In this document: positions 25,741 through 34,530 of the stretch, piece after piece
Layout of the letters: every line of letters starts with the position of its first letter
How positions within the stretch are numbered: the first letter of the stretch is position 1
NCBI RefSeq assembly: GCF_936928535.1
Contig: NZ_CAKZHY010000036.1
Span: 1-41,310, forward strand
Source of the DNA: an uncultured Bradyrhizobium sp.
GTDB taxonomy: Bacteria; Pseudomonadota; Alphaproteobacteria; Rhizobiales; Xanthobacteraceae
DNA: 41,310 bases
Reading direction: 5' to 3'
Program-made: the position numbers and the translations under genes
The notes under the pieces: generated by a model
Databases searched by the model: none
The model's input: only the letters and a program-made list of their open reading frames with translations
Told to the model about the DNA's origin: nothing

Positions 25741-26877
25741 ATGACAGCCATCAAGCCGTTCCGCATCGCCATCAGCGACGAGATCCTCGCCGACCTCAAA
25801 TCGCGCCTCGCCCGCACGCGTTGGCCGGAGGCGGAGCTTGTCGACGACTGGAGCCAGGGCGCGCCGCTGAAATGGATCCAGGAGATATGCGCTTACTGGG
25901 CCAGCGGCTATGACTGGCGTGCGCGTGAGGCCAAGCTCAATCGCTTCGAGCAGTTCACCACCGAGATCGACGGGCTGGATATTCACTTCATTCACGCGCG
26001 TTCGAAAGAAGCCAACGCGCTGCCGCTGATCGTCACCCACGGCTGGCCCGGCTCGATCGTGGAATTCCAGAAGGTGATTGCGCCGCTCACCGATCCCGCC
26101 GCGCATGGCGGCAATCCCGCGGATGCGTTTCACGTGATCTGCCCCTCGCTGCCGGGCTTTGGCTTCTCCGCAAAACCCAAGACCACCGGTTGGGGCGTCG
26201 ACCGCATCGCCGCGACCTGGGCCAAGTTGATGGACCGGCTCGGCTATATCAGTTACGGCGCGCAAGGCGGCGACTGGGGCTCGGCGGTGACGACCTCGCT
26301 CGGCGCGCAGGACCCCACACATTGCGCCGGCATCCACATCACGCTCGCCTTCAATTCAGCGCCGAAGGTCGAGGGCGAGCCGACGCCGGAAGAGAAGCGC
26401 GCGCTCGCAGGCCTCAAGCATTATGTCGATCTCGACTCCGGCTACTCAAAACAGCAATCGACGCGGCCTCAGACGCTCGGCTATGGGCTGACGGATTCGC
26501 CAAGCGGGCAAGCGGCCTGGATCCTGGAAAAATTCTGGGCCTGGACCGATTGCAACGGTCATCCCGAGAATATCTTTGACAAGGACGAGCTGCTCGACAA
26601 CGTCATGCTCTACTGGGCGACCGAGACGGCGACGTCATCGGCTCGGCTTTATTGGGAGAGCTTTGGCAAGCGCCGCACGACGCCTGTCGTGACGGTGCCG
26701 ACCGGCGTGGCGGTGTTTCCCAAGGAGATCATCACGCCGGTACGGCGCTGGATGGAGCCGAACTTTCCGGACATCACGCATTGGAGCGAGATGGAGAAGG
26801 GCGGGCACTTTGCGGCTTTCGAGCAGCCGGAGCTGTTCGTGCGCGATGTCCGCAAGTTCTTCGCGACGGTGCGCTGA
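25741..26877 (+). CDS. Epoxide hydrolase (alpha/beta hydrolase fold)
   Basis: The protein has 378 residues. An N-terminal epoxide-hydrolase domain (residues about 5–110) contains RLARTRWPEAELVDDWSQG. The hydrolase core follows: the oxyanion motif HGWPGS, the nucleophile Asp178 in GGDWGSAV, and the catalytic His356 in KGGHFAAFE. It opens epoxides with water, in the cytoplasm. The ribosome site AAGGGGAGG precedes the ATG. It starts a probable three-gene unit with an acyl-CoA synthetase three bases downstream and a MarR regulator, suggesting degradation of an epoxide- or acid-containing compound. Confidence 0.92.
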   Translation: MTAIKPFRIAISDEILADLKSRLARTRWPEAELVDDWSQGAPLKWIQEICAYWASGYDWRAREAKLNRFEQFTTEIDGLDIHFIHARSKEANALPLIVTHGWPGSIVEFQKVIAPLTDPAAHGGNPADAFHVICPSLPGFGFSAKPKTTGWGVDRIAATWAKLMDRLGYISYGAQGGDWGSAVTTSLGAQDPTHCAGIHITLAFNSAPKVEGEPTPEEKRALAGLKHYVDLDSGYSKQQSTRPQTLGYGLTDSPSGQAAWILEKFWAWTDCNGHPENIFDKDELLDNVMLYWATETATSSARLYWESFGKRRTTPVVTVPTGVAVFPKEIITPVRRWMEPNFPDITHWSEMEKGGHFAAFEQPELFVRDVRKFFATVR

Positions 26878-26880
26878 GCC

Positions 26881-28491
26881 ATGCTTACTGAAGCCAAAAC
26901 CTACGACGAGCTCTATCGGAACTTCCGCTGGGACATCCCTGAGCGCTTCAACATCGCGGAAGCGTGCTGCGATCGCCATGCCGACGGCACCGGCCGGCTG
27001 GCGCTTGTTTACGTCGACGAGAACGGCGCGACCACACGCACCTCCTTCGACGAAGTTGCGGACGCGTCGCGCCGCTTCGCCAATGTGCTGAAGGCGGATG
27101 GTCTTGTGCGCGGCGACCGCGTCGCGGTGTTCCTGTCGCAATCGCTGGAATTGCCGATCGCGCACATGGCGGCGTTCCGTTCCGGCATGATTTCGATTCC
27201 CCTGTTCGCCCTGTTCGGCGAGGACGCGCTGGAATTCCGACTGTCGAATTCGCAGGCCAAGGCTGTTGTCACCGACGAGACCGGCTGGGAGAAGCTTGCC
27301 AAGATCCGCGATCGGCTGCCGGACCTGAAGAACGTGTATGTCGTCGGCGAGCGAGCGCCTGATGGCACGAAATCGATCTGGGATGCGGTGAAGAGCGCAT
27401 CGCCTGATTTCACACGGGTCGACACCTCGGCCGACGATCCCGCGCTGATCATCTACACCTCAGGCACCACGGGCAACCCCAAGGGTGCGCTGCACGCCCA
27501 TCGCGTCGTGCTCGGCCATCTCCCCAATGTCGAGATGTGCCACAATTTTCTGCCGCGTCCCGGTGATCTGATGTGGACGCCGGCGGACTGGGCCTGGATC
27601 GGCGGGCTCGTCAACGGCCTGTTCGCGTTCTGGTATCACGGCATTCCGCTGGTCGGACATCGCGCGCGAAAATTCGAGCCGCAGGCGGCGATGCAGATGA
27701 TGGCGGATCTCCACGTCCGCAACGTCTTCCTGCCGCCGACCGCGCTGAAGCTGATGCGGCAGGCGGGCGTCAAACATTCCGGCGTGAAGCTGCGCAGCAT
27801 CTTTACCGGTGGTGAATCGCTAGGGGGCGAATTGCTCGGCTGGGTGCGCGAGACCTTCGGCATCGACGCACACGAGGTGTTCGGCCAGACCGAATGCAAT
27901 CTCGTGATCGGCAGCAATTCGAACTTGTTTCCGATCCGGCCGGGATCGATGGGCAAGGCGACGCCTGGGTTCGACGTCCGCATCGTCAACGACGAGGGCG
28001 AGGAGCTGCCGCGCGGCCAGCGCGGCATCATCGGTGTGCGCCAGCCGTGCCCCGTGACCATGCTCGAATACTGGCGCAACCCCGAGGCGACGGCGAAGAA
28101 ATATGCCGGCGCGTTCCTGCTGACCGGCGATCTCGGCGTGCAGGATGAGGACGGCTATTTCTGGTACGTCAGCCGCGAGGACGACGTCATCACCACGGCA
28201 GGCTACCGCGTCGGACCGTCCGAGATCGAGCATACGTTGATGAAGCATCCATCGGTGGCGATGGCCGCCGTGGTCGGCATTCCCGATCCGATCCGCACCG
28301 AATCGATCAAGGCCTGGATCGTGCTGCGCCCGGGCTTTGCGGCAGGCGATGCGCTCGCGCGCGAGATCCAGGAGTTTGTAAAGGTGCAGCTCGCGGCCCA
28401 CGAATATCCGCGTTACGTGGAGTTCGCCGAAACGCTGCCCATGACGGCCACGGGAAAGGTGCTGCGGCGCGAGCTGCGGGCGAGAGGTTAG
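26881..28491 (+). CDS. AMP-forming acyl-CoA synthetase, medium-chain type
   Basis: The protein has 536 residues. The ATP-binding loop is IYTSGTTGNPKGALHAH near residue 191, and the later motif is GQTECNLVIGSNS. The hinge and C-terminal domain contain LLTGDLGVQDEDGYFWYVSR, and the catalytic Lys is in MTATGKVLRREL. It activates a carboxylic acid to its CoA thioester. The medium-chain acyl-CoA synthetase (ACSM-like) layout is recognisable, but the chain length is a guess. It starts three bases after the epoxide hydrolase stop, so the two are co-translated. It is followed at 9 bases by the MarR gene. Confidence 0.93.
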   Translation: MLTEAKTYDELYRNFRWDIPERFNIAEACCDRHADGTGRLALVYVDENGATTRTSFDEVADASRRFANVLKADGLVRGDRVAVFLSQSLELPIAHMAAFRSGMISIPLFALFGEDALEFRLSNSQAKAVVTDETGWEKLAKIRDRLPDLKNVYVVGERAPDGTKSIWDAVKSASPDFTRVDTSADDPALIIYTSGTTGNPKGALHAHRVVLGHLPNVEMCHNFLPRPGDLMWTPADWAWIGGLVNGLFAFWYHGIPLVGHRARKFEPQAAMQMMADLHVRNVFLPPTALKLMRQAGVKHSGVKLRSIFTGGESLGGELLGWVRETFGIDAHEVFGQTECNLVIGSNSNLFPIRPGSMGKATPGFDVRIVNDEGEELPRGQRGIIGVRQPCPVTMLEYWRNPEATAKKYAGAFLLTGDLGVQDEDGYFWYVSREDDVITTAGYRVGPSEIEHTLMKHPSVAMAAVVGIPDPIRTESIKAWIVLRPGFAAGDALAREIQEFVKVQLAAHEYPRYVEFAETLPMTATGKVLRRELRARG

Positions 28492-28500
28492 TTTCCGACA

Positions 28501-28968
28501 ATGGCAAAGACGTCTCAAGCCGCGGGGCTTCACCGCGCCTCATTGGCCAAGCTGCACGACCTCGATGCCGCGCTGGAGCTGATGTATTACGGCTGGCGTG
28601 GCATGACGCTGGAAGCCGACGACTATCTCACAAGCCAAGGTCTGTCGCGCTCGCATCACCGCATCCTCTACGTGGTGGCGCGTCAGCCCGATATCGCCAT
28701 CGGCGCGTTGATCGAGGTCCTCGGCATTTCCAAGCAGGCCCTCAATCGGCCGCTCAACCTCCTGCTGGAGCGCAAGCTGCTCACGTCGCGGCGCTCGCCC
28801 GAGCAGCATCGCTCCAAGTTGTTGCGCCTGACGGCTGCGGGGCAGCGGATCGAGCAAACGGCATCGGAGCACGAGCGCAAGGTCATGCGCGAAGCGTTCG
28901 ATCGGGTCGGCGCGCGAGGCGCGGCGGCCTGGATGGCCGTCATGGAGGCGATCGCCGACAACAACTGA
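28501..28968 (+). CDS. MarR-family transcription regulator
   Basis: The protein has 155 residues. The winged helix-turn-helix contains LSRSHHRILYVVARQPDIAI, GISKQALNRPLNLLLERKLL and the wing TSRRSPEQHRSKLLRLTAAG. Such regulators usually respond to aromatic or fatty acids, which fits the acyl-CoA synthetase and epoxide hydrolase genes directly upstream. It is the third gene of the unit, nine bases after the synthetase stop, so it may control its own operon. No palindromic operator was obvious before the first gene. Confidence 0.9.
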   Translation: MAKTSQAAGLHRASLAKLHDLDAALELMYYGWRGMTLEADDYLTSQGLSRSHHRILYVVARQPDIAIGALIEVLGISKQALNRPLNLLLERKLLTSRRSPEQHRSKLLRLTAAGQRIEQTASEHERKVMREAFDRVGARGAAAWMAVMEAIADNN

Positions 28969-29083
28969 TCTGCTCTCAAGTCAATATGATTGACATGAAG
29001 GGCGGGCTTTGCCACTTTCCCGGCGGCATTTCGACGATGCGGGCCTCAGGGTGCGCAGCGAAGCCTTTTTGCGGAAAATGATC

Positions 29084-29524
29084 ATGCACTTTTCGGATTT
29101 CGTCCTGCTGCTCAACGCGCTCTGGTTCGGCGGCGCCTTCATCCAGTTCAGCATCGCACAAACCAACACGTTGAAGATCCTCCTGCCGCGCGAGGAGCGG
29201 AACAACCCGATCGCGCCGACGCTGGCCGCCAGCGTGGCGTTCCTGGGCGGGATGAATCTGCCGATCGGGCTGTTGTCGTTCTATCTTCTGGTGGCACGGC
29301 CGGCGTTCTTCCAACCGATCGACGCGCAGCTTGCTCTGTTCCTGTTTTTTTCTGCCTGCCACTTCAGCCAGTTCGTCTACAACATCCCCGTGCTGATGCG
29401 CGGTGGGCGCGTTGGCGTGGCCTACTGGCCGGTGCTGAAAGGCCCGATGCTCCGGATCTTCGTGATCGACGCGGCATTGTTCGCAGCCAATCTCGGCATG
29501 GCGCTGCTGCTCGTATCTCGCTAG
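29084..29524 (+). CDS. Small integral membrane protein, unknown
   Basis: The protein has 146 residues from the ATG at 29084 (148 from 29078); longer starts add hydrophilic residues. About four hydrophobic segments are seen: DFVLLLNALWFGGAFIQF, then LAASVAFLGGMNLPIGLLSF, then LALFLFFSACHFSQFVYNIP, and the last IFVIDAALFAANLGMALLLV. I do not recognise the family. The gene shares its stop codon region with the convergent kinase gene: TAG on the plus strand and TAG on the minus strand overlap in a single CTAG. Confidence 0.75.
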   Translation: MHFSDFVLLLNALWFGGAFIQFSIAQTNTLKILLPREERNNPIAPTLAASVAFLGGMNLPIGLLSFYLLVARPAFFQPIDAQLALFLFFSACHFSQFVYNIPVLMRGGRVGVAYWPVLKGPMLRIFVIDAALFAANLGMALLLVSR

Positions 29525-31749
29525 CGCGGTGGCGCCGCCAGCGCGGACCGCAGCATTGCGGCGAGATCCTGCCGCTTGAACGGTTTTGTCAGAATGCGGG
29601 CGTCGACCCCGTCCGGCGCCTTGACCGGATTCTGGCTGTAGCCGGACGTGAACAGCACTTTGAGGCCAGGGCGCAAGGCGGTCGCTTGCCGCGCAAGCTC
29701 CGGCCCGAACAGCCCGCCGGGCATGACGACGTCGGTGAACAGCAAATGGATGTCCCCGGGCTGGTGCAAAACCTCCAGCGCCGCGGGTCCGCTCGACCTC
29801 GCGATCACGCGGTAGCCGAGCGTCCTGAGCTCGCTCTCGACATAGGCCCGCACCATGTCGTCGTCCTCGACCAGGAGAATGGTCTCGCTTGCCCTGGCTG
29901 GGACGATCGGTTCTGCCGGAACCGGCTCCTGATTCGGCGCCGTAGCGATGCGCGGGAAGAACAGCCTGACGACGCTGCCTTGCCCCGGCTCGGACTGCAG
30001 CTGCACGAGTCCGCCGGACTGTTGCGCAAACCCGTAGACCATGCTCAGGCCGAGACCTGTGCCCTTGCCGACCTCCTTGGTGGTGAAGAACGGCTCGAAC
30101 GCGCGGCTCGCGACGTCATCTGCCATGCCGCAGCCGGTGTCGGTCACGGCCACCATGACGTAGTCGCCAGGCCGCGGGTCGCCGTTGACGTCGAGATCGG
30201 AGTGACCGAGCGAAATATTGCGCACCTCGACCGTCAGTCTGCCGCCGTCAGGCATCGCGTCGCGCGCGTTGAGCACGAGGTTGAGCAGGGCGGTTGCGAG
30301 CTGGCCCGGATCGACGCTGGCCGACCACAAATCGGCTCCGAAAGCGAAGCTGCATTCGATGTGTTCGCCGAGCGACCGGCGCAGCAACTGCTCCATGCCG
30401 ACGACCTTCTCGGCGATGTCGATCTCGCGTGGCCTCAAGGGTTGCTTGCGCGCGAAGGCGAGCAGGCTCCGCGTCAGGTCGGAACCGCGCTCGGCCGCGG
30501 TCGCGATATCGCTCGCGATACGGTGCAATTCCTTATTGTCCGCCAGCCTGTCGGCGAGATGCTCGGAGTTGCCGAGGATGACGGTCAAGAGATTGTTGAA
30601 ATCATGCGCCACGCCGCCAGTGAGCTGGCCCATCGCCTCCATCTTCTGGGACTGGCTGAGCTTGTGGCTGAGGTCGGCGATGGCGTCGCGCTGCTGCTCG
30701 AGCGACTCGGCGGTGCCGTTGAGCAGCATCATCAGTCCGCCGAGCTCTCCGCGCGGATGCGGCAGCGGAATGCGTGCGCTGAGCTCGCCGAGCCCCAGTC
30801 GCTTCGCCATCGCGGCGAGCCGGCCGACCTGGCGCCCGACGCTGACGGTCGCGAGGATCCAGACACCGGCCAGCAGCAGCAGCGAGGCCACGGCAAGGAT
30901 CGCCAGATCCTCGTAGAGCCGGCGGTTGGCGGCCGCGACCAGTCCGTCTTTGGAGCGTCCGACCATGATATAAAGGCCGGCCTTGCGGATCGTCGGCGAA
31001 TGGGCGACGGCCCAGACCTGCGCGCGGCCGTCACGATTGGTGATCTCGCGAGATGGTTCGCGATCGGGCGATGCCGCAAAGCGGAACAGATCAGAGCCCG
31101 CGATCGACGCGCCGACGGAATCGCTCCAGCCGCCGCCCCTGGGAGCGACCAGCACCGTACCCTTGCTGTCGACGAACAGGATGTCCTTTTCAGCGAGCAA
31201 GCGCCTGTCGTGAAACTCCGCGAACTTGTTCAGGTTGAACGAGGCGAGCAGGACGAATTTCAACGCGCCGGCGTCGGAGCGCGCCGGATAGGCAATCTGG
31301 AGGACCGATTGTCCGGTCAGTCGGCCGAACACCGGCTCCACCGCGACGGCCCCTTGCGAGACCTTTGCCTGCTTGAAATAGGCACGATCATTCAGATCGA
31401 GCGAGCGGTTGGTTCGGAGCGAGTCGCAGAACAGGCTGCCGTTGGGATCTATCGTCAAGATTCCCGTGAACTGCGGATACTCCTCGCGCACATCGGACAG
31501 AAACGCGGAACACGCCGCCTTGTCACTTGTATCGAGATCGCGGGCGCGGGCAAGGCCATAGTCGAGCTGGGCGGTGCCCTGGATCTTCTCGTCGAGATCA
31601 CTCGCAATGTCGTCGGCCGAAGCAACGAGATTGGCGAGGGCCGCGTTGATCTCGCTGGTGCGGTTCTGCACGAAGCGCAAGCCGACGAGACTCGCCGGCA
31701 CCAGCATGGCCGCGATGACGAGGATCAGTAACCGGGTACGCAGGCTCAT
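29521..31749 (-). CDS. Membrane hybrid histidine kinase with receiver domain
   Basis: The protein has 742 residues. There is an N-terminal transmembrane helix (LLILVIAAMLVPASLVGLRF) and a periplasmic Cache-like sensor domain, about residues 30–278. A second helix (about 280–302) is followed by HAMP. The HisKA phospho-acceptor is His382 in GGVAHDFNNLL. The HATPase has NLVLNARDAM, DTGCGM and GTGLGLSMVYG. The C-terminal receiver has the phospho-accepting Asp673 in LFTDVVMPG and starts LLVEDDDMVRAYV. This is the HWE/FixL-like soluble-receiver arrangement, but the ligand and the partner regulator are unknown. I used the ATG at 31749, behind GGCGGA. A 20-base palindrome lies upstream at 31831. Confidence 0.93.
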   Translation of the reverse strand: MSLRTRLLILVIAAMLVPASLVGLRFVQNRTSEINAALANLVASADDIASDLDEKIQGTAQLDYGLARARDLDTSDKAACSAFLSDVREEYPQFTGILTIDPNGSLFCDSLRTNRSLDLNDRAYFKQAKVSQGAVAVEPVFGRLTGQSVLQIAYPARSDAGALKFVLLASFNLNKFAEFHDRRLLAEKDILFVDSKGTVLVAPRGGGWSDSVGASIAGSDLFRFAASPDREPSREITNRDGRAQVWAVAHSPTIRKAGLYIMVGRSKDGLVAAANRRLYEDLAILAVASLLLLAGVWILATVSVGRQVGRLAAMAKRLGLGELSARIPLPHPRGELGGLMMLLNGTAESLEQQRDAIADLSHKLSQSQKMEAMGQLTGGVAHDFNNLLTVILGNSEHLADRLADNKELHRIASDIATAAERGSDLTRSLLAFARKQPLRPREIDIAEKVVGMEQLLRRSLGEHIECSFAFGADLWSASVDPGQLATALLNLVLNARDAMPDGGRLTVEVRNISLGHSDLDVNGDPRPGDYVMVAVTDTGCGMADDVASRAFEPFFTTKEVGKGTGLGLSMVYGFAQQSGGLVQLQSEPGQGSVVRLFFPRIATAPNQEPVPAEPIVPARASETILLVEDDDMVRAYVESELRTLGYRVIARSSGPAALEVLHQPGDIHLLFTDVVMPGGLFGPELARQATALRPGLKVLFTSGYSQNPVKAPDGVDARILTKPFKRQDLAAMLRSALAAPPR

Positions 31750-31830
31750 CGATCCGCCGATCCGCTGTAGGCGCATATGCGTTTGGAGGTACAATTTTGC
31801 GGTAAGTTCGTCTGGTCAGTCCATAGGCAT

Positions 31831-31850
31831 CGGTACGAAATATCGTACCG
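31831..31850. promoter_or_regulatory. 20-base palindrome between the kinase and DUF2189 genes
   Basis: CGGTACGA-AATA-TCGTACCG is a perfect 8-base inverted repeat with a 4-base centre. It is about 80 bases upstream of the kinase start and 143 bases before the DUF2189 start. It is a probable operator for one or both divergent genes. Confidence 0.5.
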
Positions 31851-31993
31851 AAGACCAACGATTTTGCCACAGGTGCACTGCGGTGCCGCCGGCAAGCTCC
31901 CATCGTCCACCATGACATTGCGCCCGCGCGCAGCGGCGCTAATATCGCGATCTGCGCGCGACAAAAGATCGCGCCGATGCGCGGAGGGAGTTG

Positions 31994-32767
31994 ATGTCCA
32001 TCTCGGGCAAGGTCGATCCGGTGGTGCGCCCTGTCGCGGCGACCGGCATCGCCGAGTCGCTGGTCGAAGGCCTGCGCGATTTCCAGGCGCTGCCGATTTA
32101 CGGGCTCTGCTTCGGCGCGCTCTACGCCGCCGGCGGCATCACCATCATGCTCTGCCTCACCGCCTTCGGCATGGTCTATCTCATTTATCCGCTGGCGGCA
32201 GGTTTTGCGTTGATCGGGCCTTTCGTCGCGATCGGTCTCTACGAGGTGAGCCGCCGCCGCGAACGCGGCGAGACCGTTTCGTTCGGCGCGATCTGGTCGG
32301 CGATCCGCTCGCGCAGCGAAATCGGCTGGATGGCCTTCGTCACGCTGTTCGTGTTCGTGATCTGGATGTACCAGGTGCGGCTGTTGATCGCATTGTTGCT
32401 CGGCCTGAACGCCTCGTTCTCGAGCCTGCAGGAATTCATGACGGTGGTGCTGACGACCAATGAGGGCTTGCTGTTCCTTGCGATCGGCAATGCGGTTGGC
32501 GCGGCATTGTCGTTGATTCTGTTTTCACTGACCGTGGTGTCGTTTCCGCTGCTGCTCGATCGCGAGGTCGATTTCGTCACGGCGATGGTGACGAGCGTGC
32601 GCGCGGTGGTGACGAGCCCGCTGCCGATGATCGGCTGGGCCGCTGTCATCGTGATGCTGCTGATCGTGTCGGCGCTGCCGTATTTCCTTGGCCTCGTGGT
32701 GACGCTGCCGGTGCTCGGGCATGCGACCTGGCATCTCTATCGACGGCTGGTGGTGCCGGTGCCGTAG
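31994..32767 (+). CDS. DUF2189 integral membrane protein
   Basis: The protein has 257 residues, with about six hydrophobic segments. The first conserved block, GLRDFQALPIYGLCFGALYA, and the later SFPLLLDREVDFVTAMVTSV, match DUF2189, a family of bacterial inner-membrane proteins of unknown function, often near electron-transport genes. GGAGGGAG lies at proper distance from the ATG at 31994; a TTG immediately before it is less likely. It is divergent from the histidine kinase. Confidence 0.88.
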   Translation: MSISGKVDPVVRPVAATGIAESLVEGLRDFQALPIYGLCFGALYAAGGITIMLCLTAFGMVYLIYPLAAGFALIGPFVAIGLYEVSRRRERGETVSFGAIWSAIRSRSEIGWMAFVTLFVFVIWMYQVRLLIALLLGLNASFSSLQEFMTVVLTTNEGLLFLAIGNAVGAALSLILFSLTVVSFPLLLDREVDFVTAMVTSVRAVVTSPLPMIGWAAVIVMLLIVSALPYFLGLVVTLPVLGHATWHLYRRLVVPVP

Positions 32768-32773
32768 CCCCAG

Positions 32774-32895
32774 CGTCGTCCCGGCGAAGGCCGGGACCCA
32801 TAGCCACCGAATGAAGAGTGACGAAGGCAGGTTATGATCAACTCGCGCCAAATTGCTGCCGCGGCGTATGGGTCCCGGCCTTCGCCGGGACGACG
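32774..32895. repeat. Palindromic repeat family A, copy 2
   Basis: The 122-base unit has the same ends as the copy at 22949: CGTCGTCCCGGCGAAGGCCG at the left and CGGCCTTCGCCGGGACGACG at the right. It starts 7 bases after the DUF2189 stop codon and is followed after 7 bases by a family C repeat. Confidence 0.92.
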
Positions 32896-32902
32896 ATAGT
32901 GC

Positions 32903-32994
32903 CGTAGGGTGGGCAAAGCGAAGCGTGCCCACGCACTTTTCGCGACCGAAAGAGGTGGTGGGCACGGCGCAAACGCGCCTTTGCCCACCCTACG
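32903..32994. repeat. Nested palindromic repeat family C, copy 2
   Basis: The ends are CGTAGGGTGGGCAAAG and CTTTGCCCACCCTACG, perfect inverted repeats. Inside, GCGTGCCCAC pairs imperfectly with GGTGGGCACG. The arrangement matches the unit at 1228–1310. Confidence 0.88.
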
Positions 32995-33013
32995 ATACCG
33001 AGCTCGCGTCAAC

Positions 33014-33526
33014 CTACGGCGTCTTGATCCCCATCGCCTTCAGCGCATCCAGCATCCGTTGTGGCGGGCCGAGCTTGACGACGAGTGGCTTGCCTGTCTC
33101 GAGCAGGCTCTTCAGGCTGGAGAGGATCGCGGGCCAGCCTGATCGGCCGCCGGAGAGGATGTCGTCGCTGAGGTCGCGGTCATGGCCTTCGCTCATGGTG
33201 AGTCTGACCGCATCGCCGACCTGCTCGATGTCGTAGGTCACGAGGGTCGGCCCCAGCTTTTCGATCAGCTCGGGCCAGTCGACGTTGAACGTCACCGCAA
33301 GCTTGCGCGGCGGATCGTAGGCAAGCACCTCGCCGCTGATATGCAGGGCGCCGTCGGGTGTCCGCACGATGAAAGCGCCGCCGAGCCGTGGCTCGACCTC
33401 GACCGCGTTGCCGAAGAAATATTGCTTGCTGAATTCGGCCGAGGTCAGCGCCTCCCAGACTTTCTGCGGTGTGGAGGCGATGTAGATGCTGTAGACCGTC
33501 AGTGGCTTGAACTGATCGAGGTTCAT
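33014..33526 (-). CDS. SRPBCC/AHSA1-type protein, second of pair
   Basis: The protein has 170 residues of the START-like fold (Activator of Hsp90 ATPase homolog family): IYIASTPQKVWEALTSAEFS, PRLGGAFIVRTPDG, GEVLAYDPPRKLAVTFNVDW, and a C-terminal WPAILSSLKSLLETGKPL. It ends with an extra tail of about 15 residues. Its function is unknown; such domains bind hydrophobic ligands. It overlaps the previous SRPBCC gene by four bases (ATGA), so it is translationally coupled, and the two proteins clearly share ancestry. Confidence 0.88.
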   Translation of the reverse strand: MNLDQFKPLTVYSIYIASTPQKVWEALTSAEFSKQYFFGNAVEVEPRLGGAFIVRTPDGALHISGEVLAYDPPRKLAVTFNVDWPELIEKLGPTLVTYDIEQVGDAVRLTMSEGHDRDLSDDILSGGRSGWPAILSSLKSLLETGKPLVVKLGPPQRMLDALKAMGIKTP

Positions 33527-33996
33527 TTCGCATCGAATCCCTTGTTGAGGGCCGCGCGCGGGATGCCGAGCAGCTTGCCGGTCTCCAGCAGGCTCTTGAG
33601 CTGCGACAGGATCGCCGGCCAGCCGTTCGAGACGGCGCCGAGATATTTGCCGCCCTCGATGAAGCCGTCATGCAGCACGGTCAAACGTACGAGGGCGCCG
33701 AACGGCTCGATGGTGAAGACGACGCGCGAGATCGGTTCGCCGCGCAGTTCCTCGTATTTCAGATGCTTGAAGCTGTAGGACAGCCGCCGCGGCGGATCCG
33801 CTTCGAGGATTTCGCCTGCATCGGTGACCTCGCCATCGAGCGTCAACGCGAACGGCGAGCCGACCTTCCAGTCGGAGCGGACCTCGGCGCCGAACCAGTA
33901 TTGCCTGGTGAACTCGCTCGACGTCAGCGCCTGCCACAGCTTCTCGGGCGTGGTCTCGATGTAGGTGACATAGACGAATTGCGGTTTACTCATCAC
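33523..33996 (-). CDS. SRPBCC/AHSA1-type protein, first of pair
   Basis: The protein has 157 residues. VTYIETTPEKLWQALTSSEF, WKVGSPFALTLDG and ILEADPPRRLSYSFKH are the AHSA1-like blocks, and WPAILSQLKSLLETGKLL matches the same segment of the neighbour at 33014. The gene overlaps the ArsR gene start region on the upstream side and the second SRPBCC gene by four bases downstream, giving a tight three-gene operon. Function is unknown. Confidence 0.88.
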   Translation of the reverse strand: MMSKPQFVYVTYIETTPEKLWQALTSSEFTRQYWFGAEVRSDWKVGSPFALTLDGEVTDAGEILEADPPRRLSYSFKHLKYEELRGEPISRVVFTIEPFGALVRLTVLHDGFIEGGKYLGAVSNGWPAILSQLKSLLETGKLLGIPRAALNKGFDAK

Positions 33997-34300
33997 GCTT
34001 CTCCAGCTGGCGTTTCAACTCGCCGAGCGCGGCGAGCTTGCCGCGCTCGAATTTTTTGATCCAGCGCTCGCCGATCTGATGGATCGGCACCGGGTTGAGA
34101 TAGTGCAGCTTCTCCCGGCCACGCTTGATGGTCGTGACCAGGTTGGCCTCTTCCAGGATGACCAGGTGTTTTGTCACGGCCTGGCGCGTCATCGCGAGGC
34201 CCTCGCAAAGCTCGTTCAATGTCTGGCCGTTCCTGGCGTGAAGCCGGTCCAGCAGCGACCGTCGCGAGTTATCGGCGAGCGCTTTGAAGACTTCATCCAT
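33986..34300 (-). CDS. ArsR-family repressor of the SRPBCC operon
   Basis: The protein has 104 residues from the ATG at 34300. The longer start at 34318 would lie inside the operator, so I do not prefer it. The winged helix contains MDEVFKALADNSRRSLLDRL, GLAMTRQAVTKHLVILEEAN and the wing TIKRGREKLHYLNPVPI. No metal-site Cys pair is present. Small ArsR–AHSA1 cassettes like this are common in soil bacteria; the SRPBCC proteins are their targets and possibly the sensor. Confidence 0.88.
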   Translation of the reverse strand: MDEVFKALADNSRRSLLDRLHARNGQTLNELCEGLAMTRQAVTKHLVILEEANLVTTIKRGREKLHYLNPVPIHQIGERWIKKFERGKLAALGELKRQLEKRDE

Positions 34301-34314
34301 GGCGGCGATAATAG

Positions 34315-34330
34315 GCAACTAAATGGTTGC
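34315..34330. promoter_or_regulatory. Operator of the ArsR–SRPBCC operon
   Basis: GCAAC-TAAATG-GTTGC is a perfect 5-base inverted repeat with a 6-base centre. It sits 15 bases upstream of the ArsR ATG at 34300, placing it over the promoter or transcription start. Confidence 0.6.
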
Positions 34331-34343
34331 ATGTCAAGCGTGA

Positions 34344-34442
34344 CGTCATTCCGGGGCGCGCGAAGCGCGAACTACGGCGCGCAATTGCGCGCCTGAGAAT
34401 CTCGAGATTCCGGATAACCGCTGCGCGGTTTCCGGAATGACG
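34344..34442. repeat. Palindromic repeat family B, copy 2
   Basis: The unit begins CGTCATTCCGGGGCGCGCGA and ends TTTCCGGAATGACG. Its ends are inverted repeats, and GGCGCGCAATTGCGCGCC is a central palindrome. Confidence 0.85.
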
Positions 34443-34530
34443 GGCTGCAAAATCGTGTTTTGGTCGGACGCCGGCGCTTGTGCTAGCGTTGACGCTCAGC
34501 CAACGCAGATTGGTTCCGGGGAGGACTTCG

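Noticed and set aside
29686..31731. A 681-codon open frame opposite the histidine kinase.
   Set aside because: It mirrors the kinase codons and shows no domain; it is a shadow frame.
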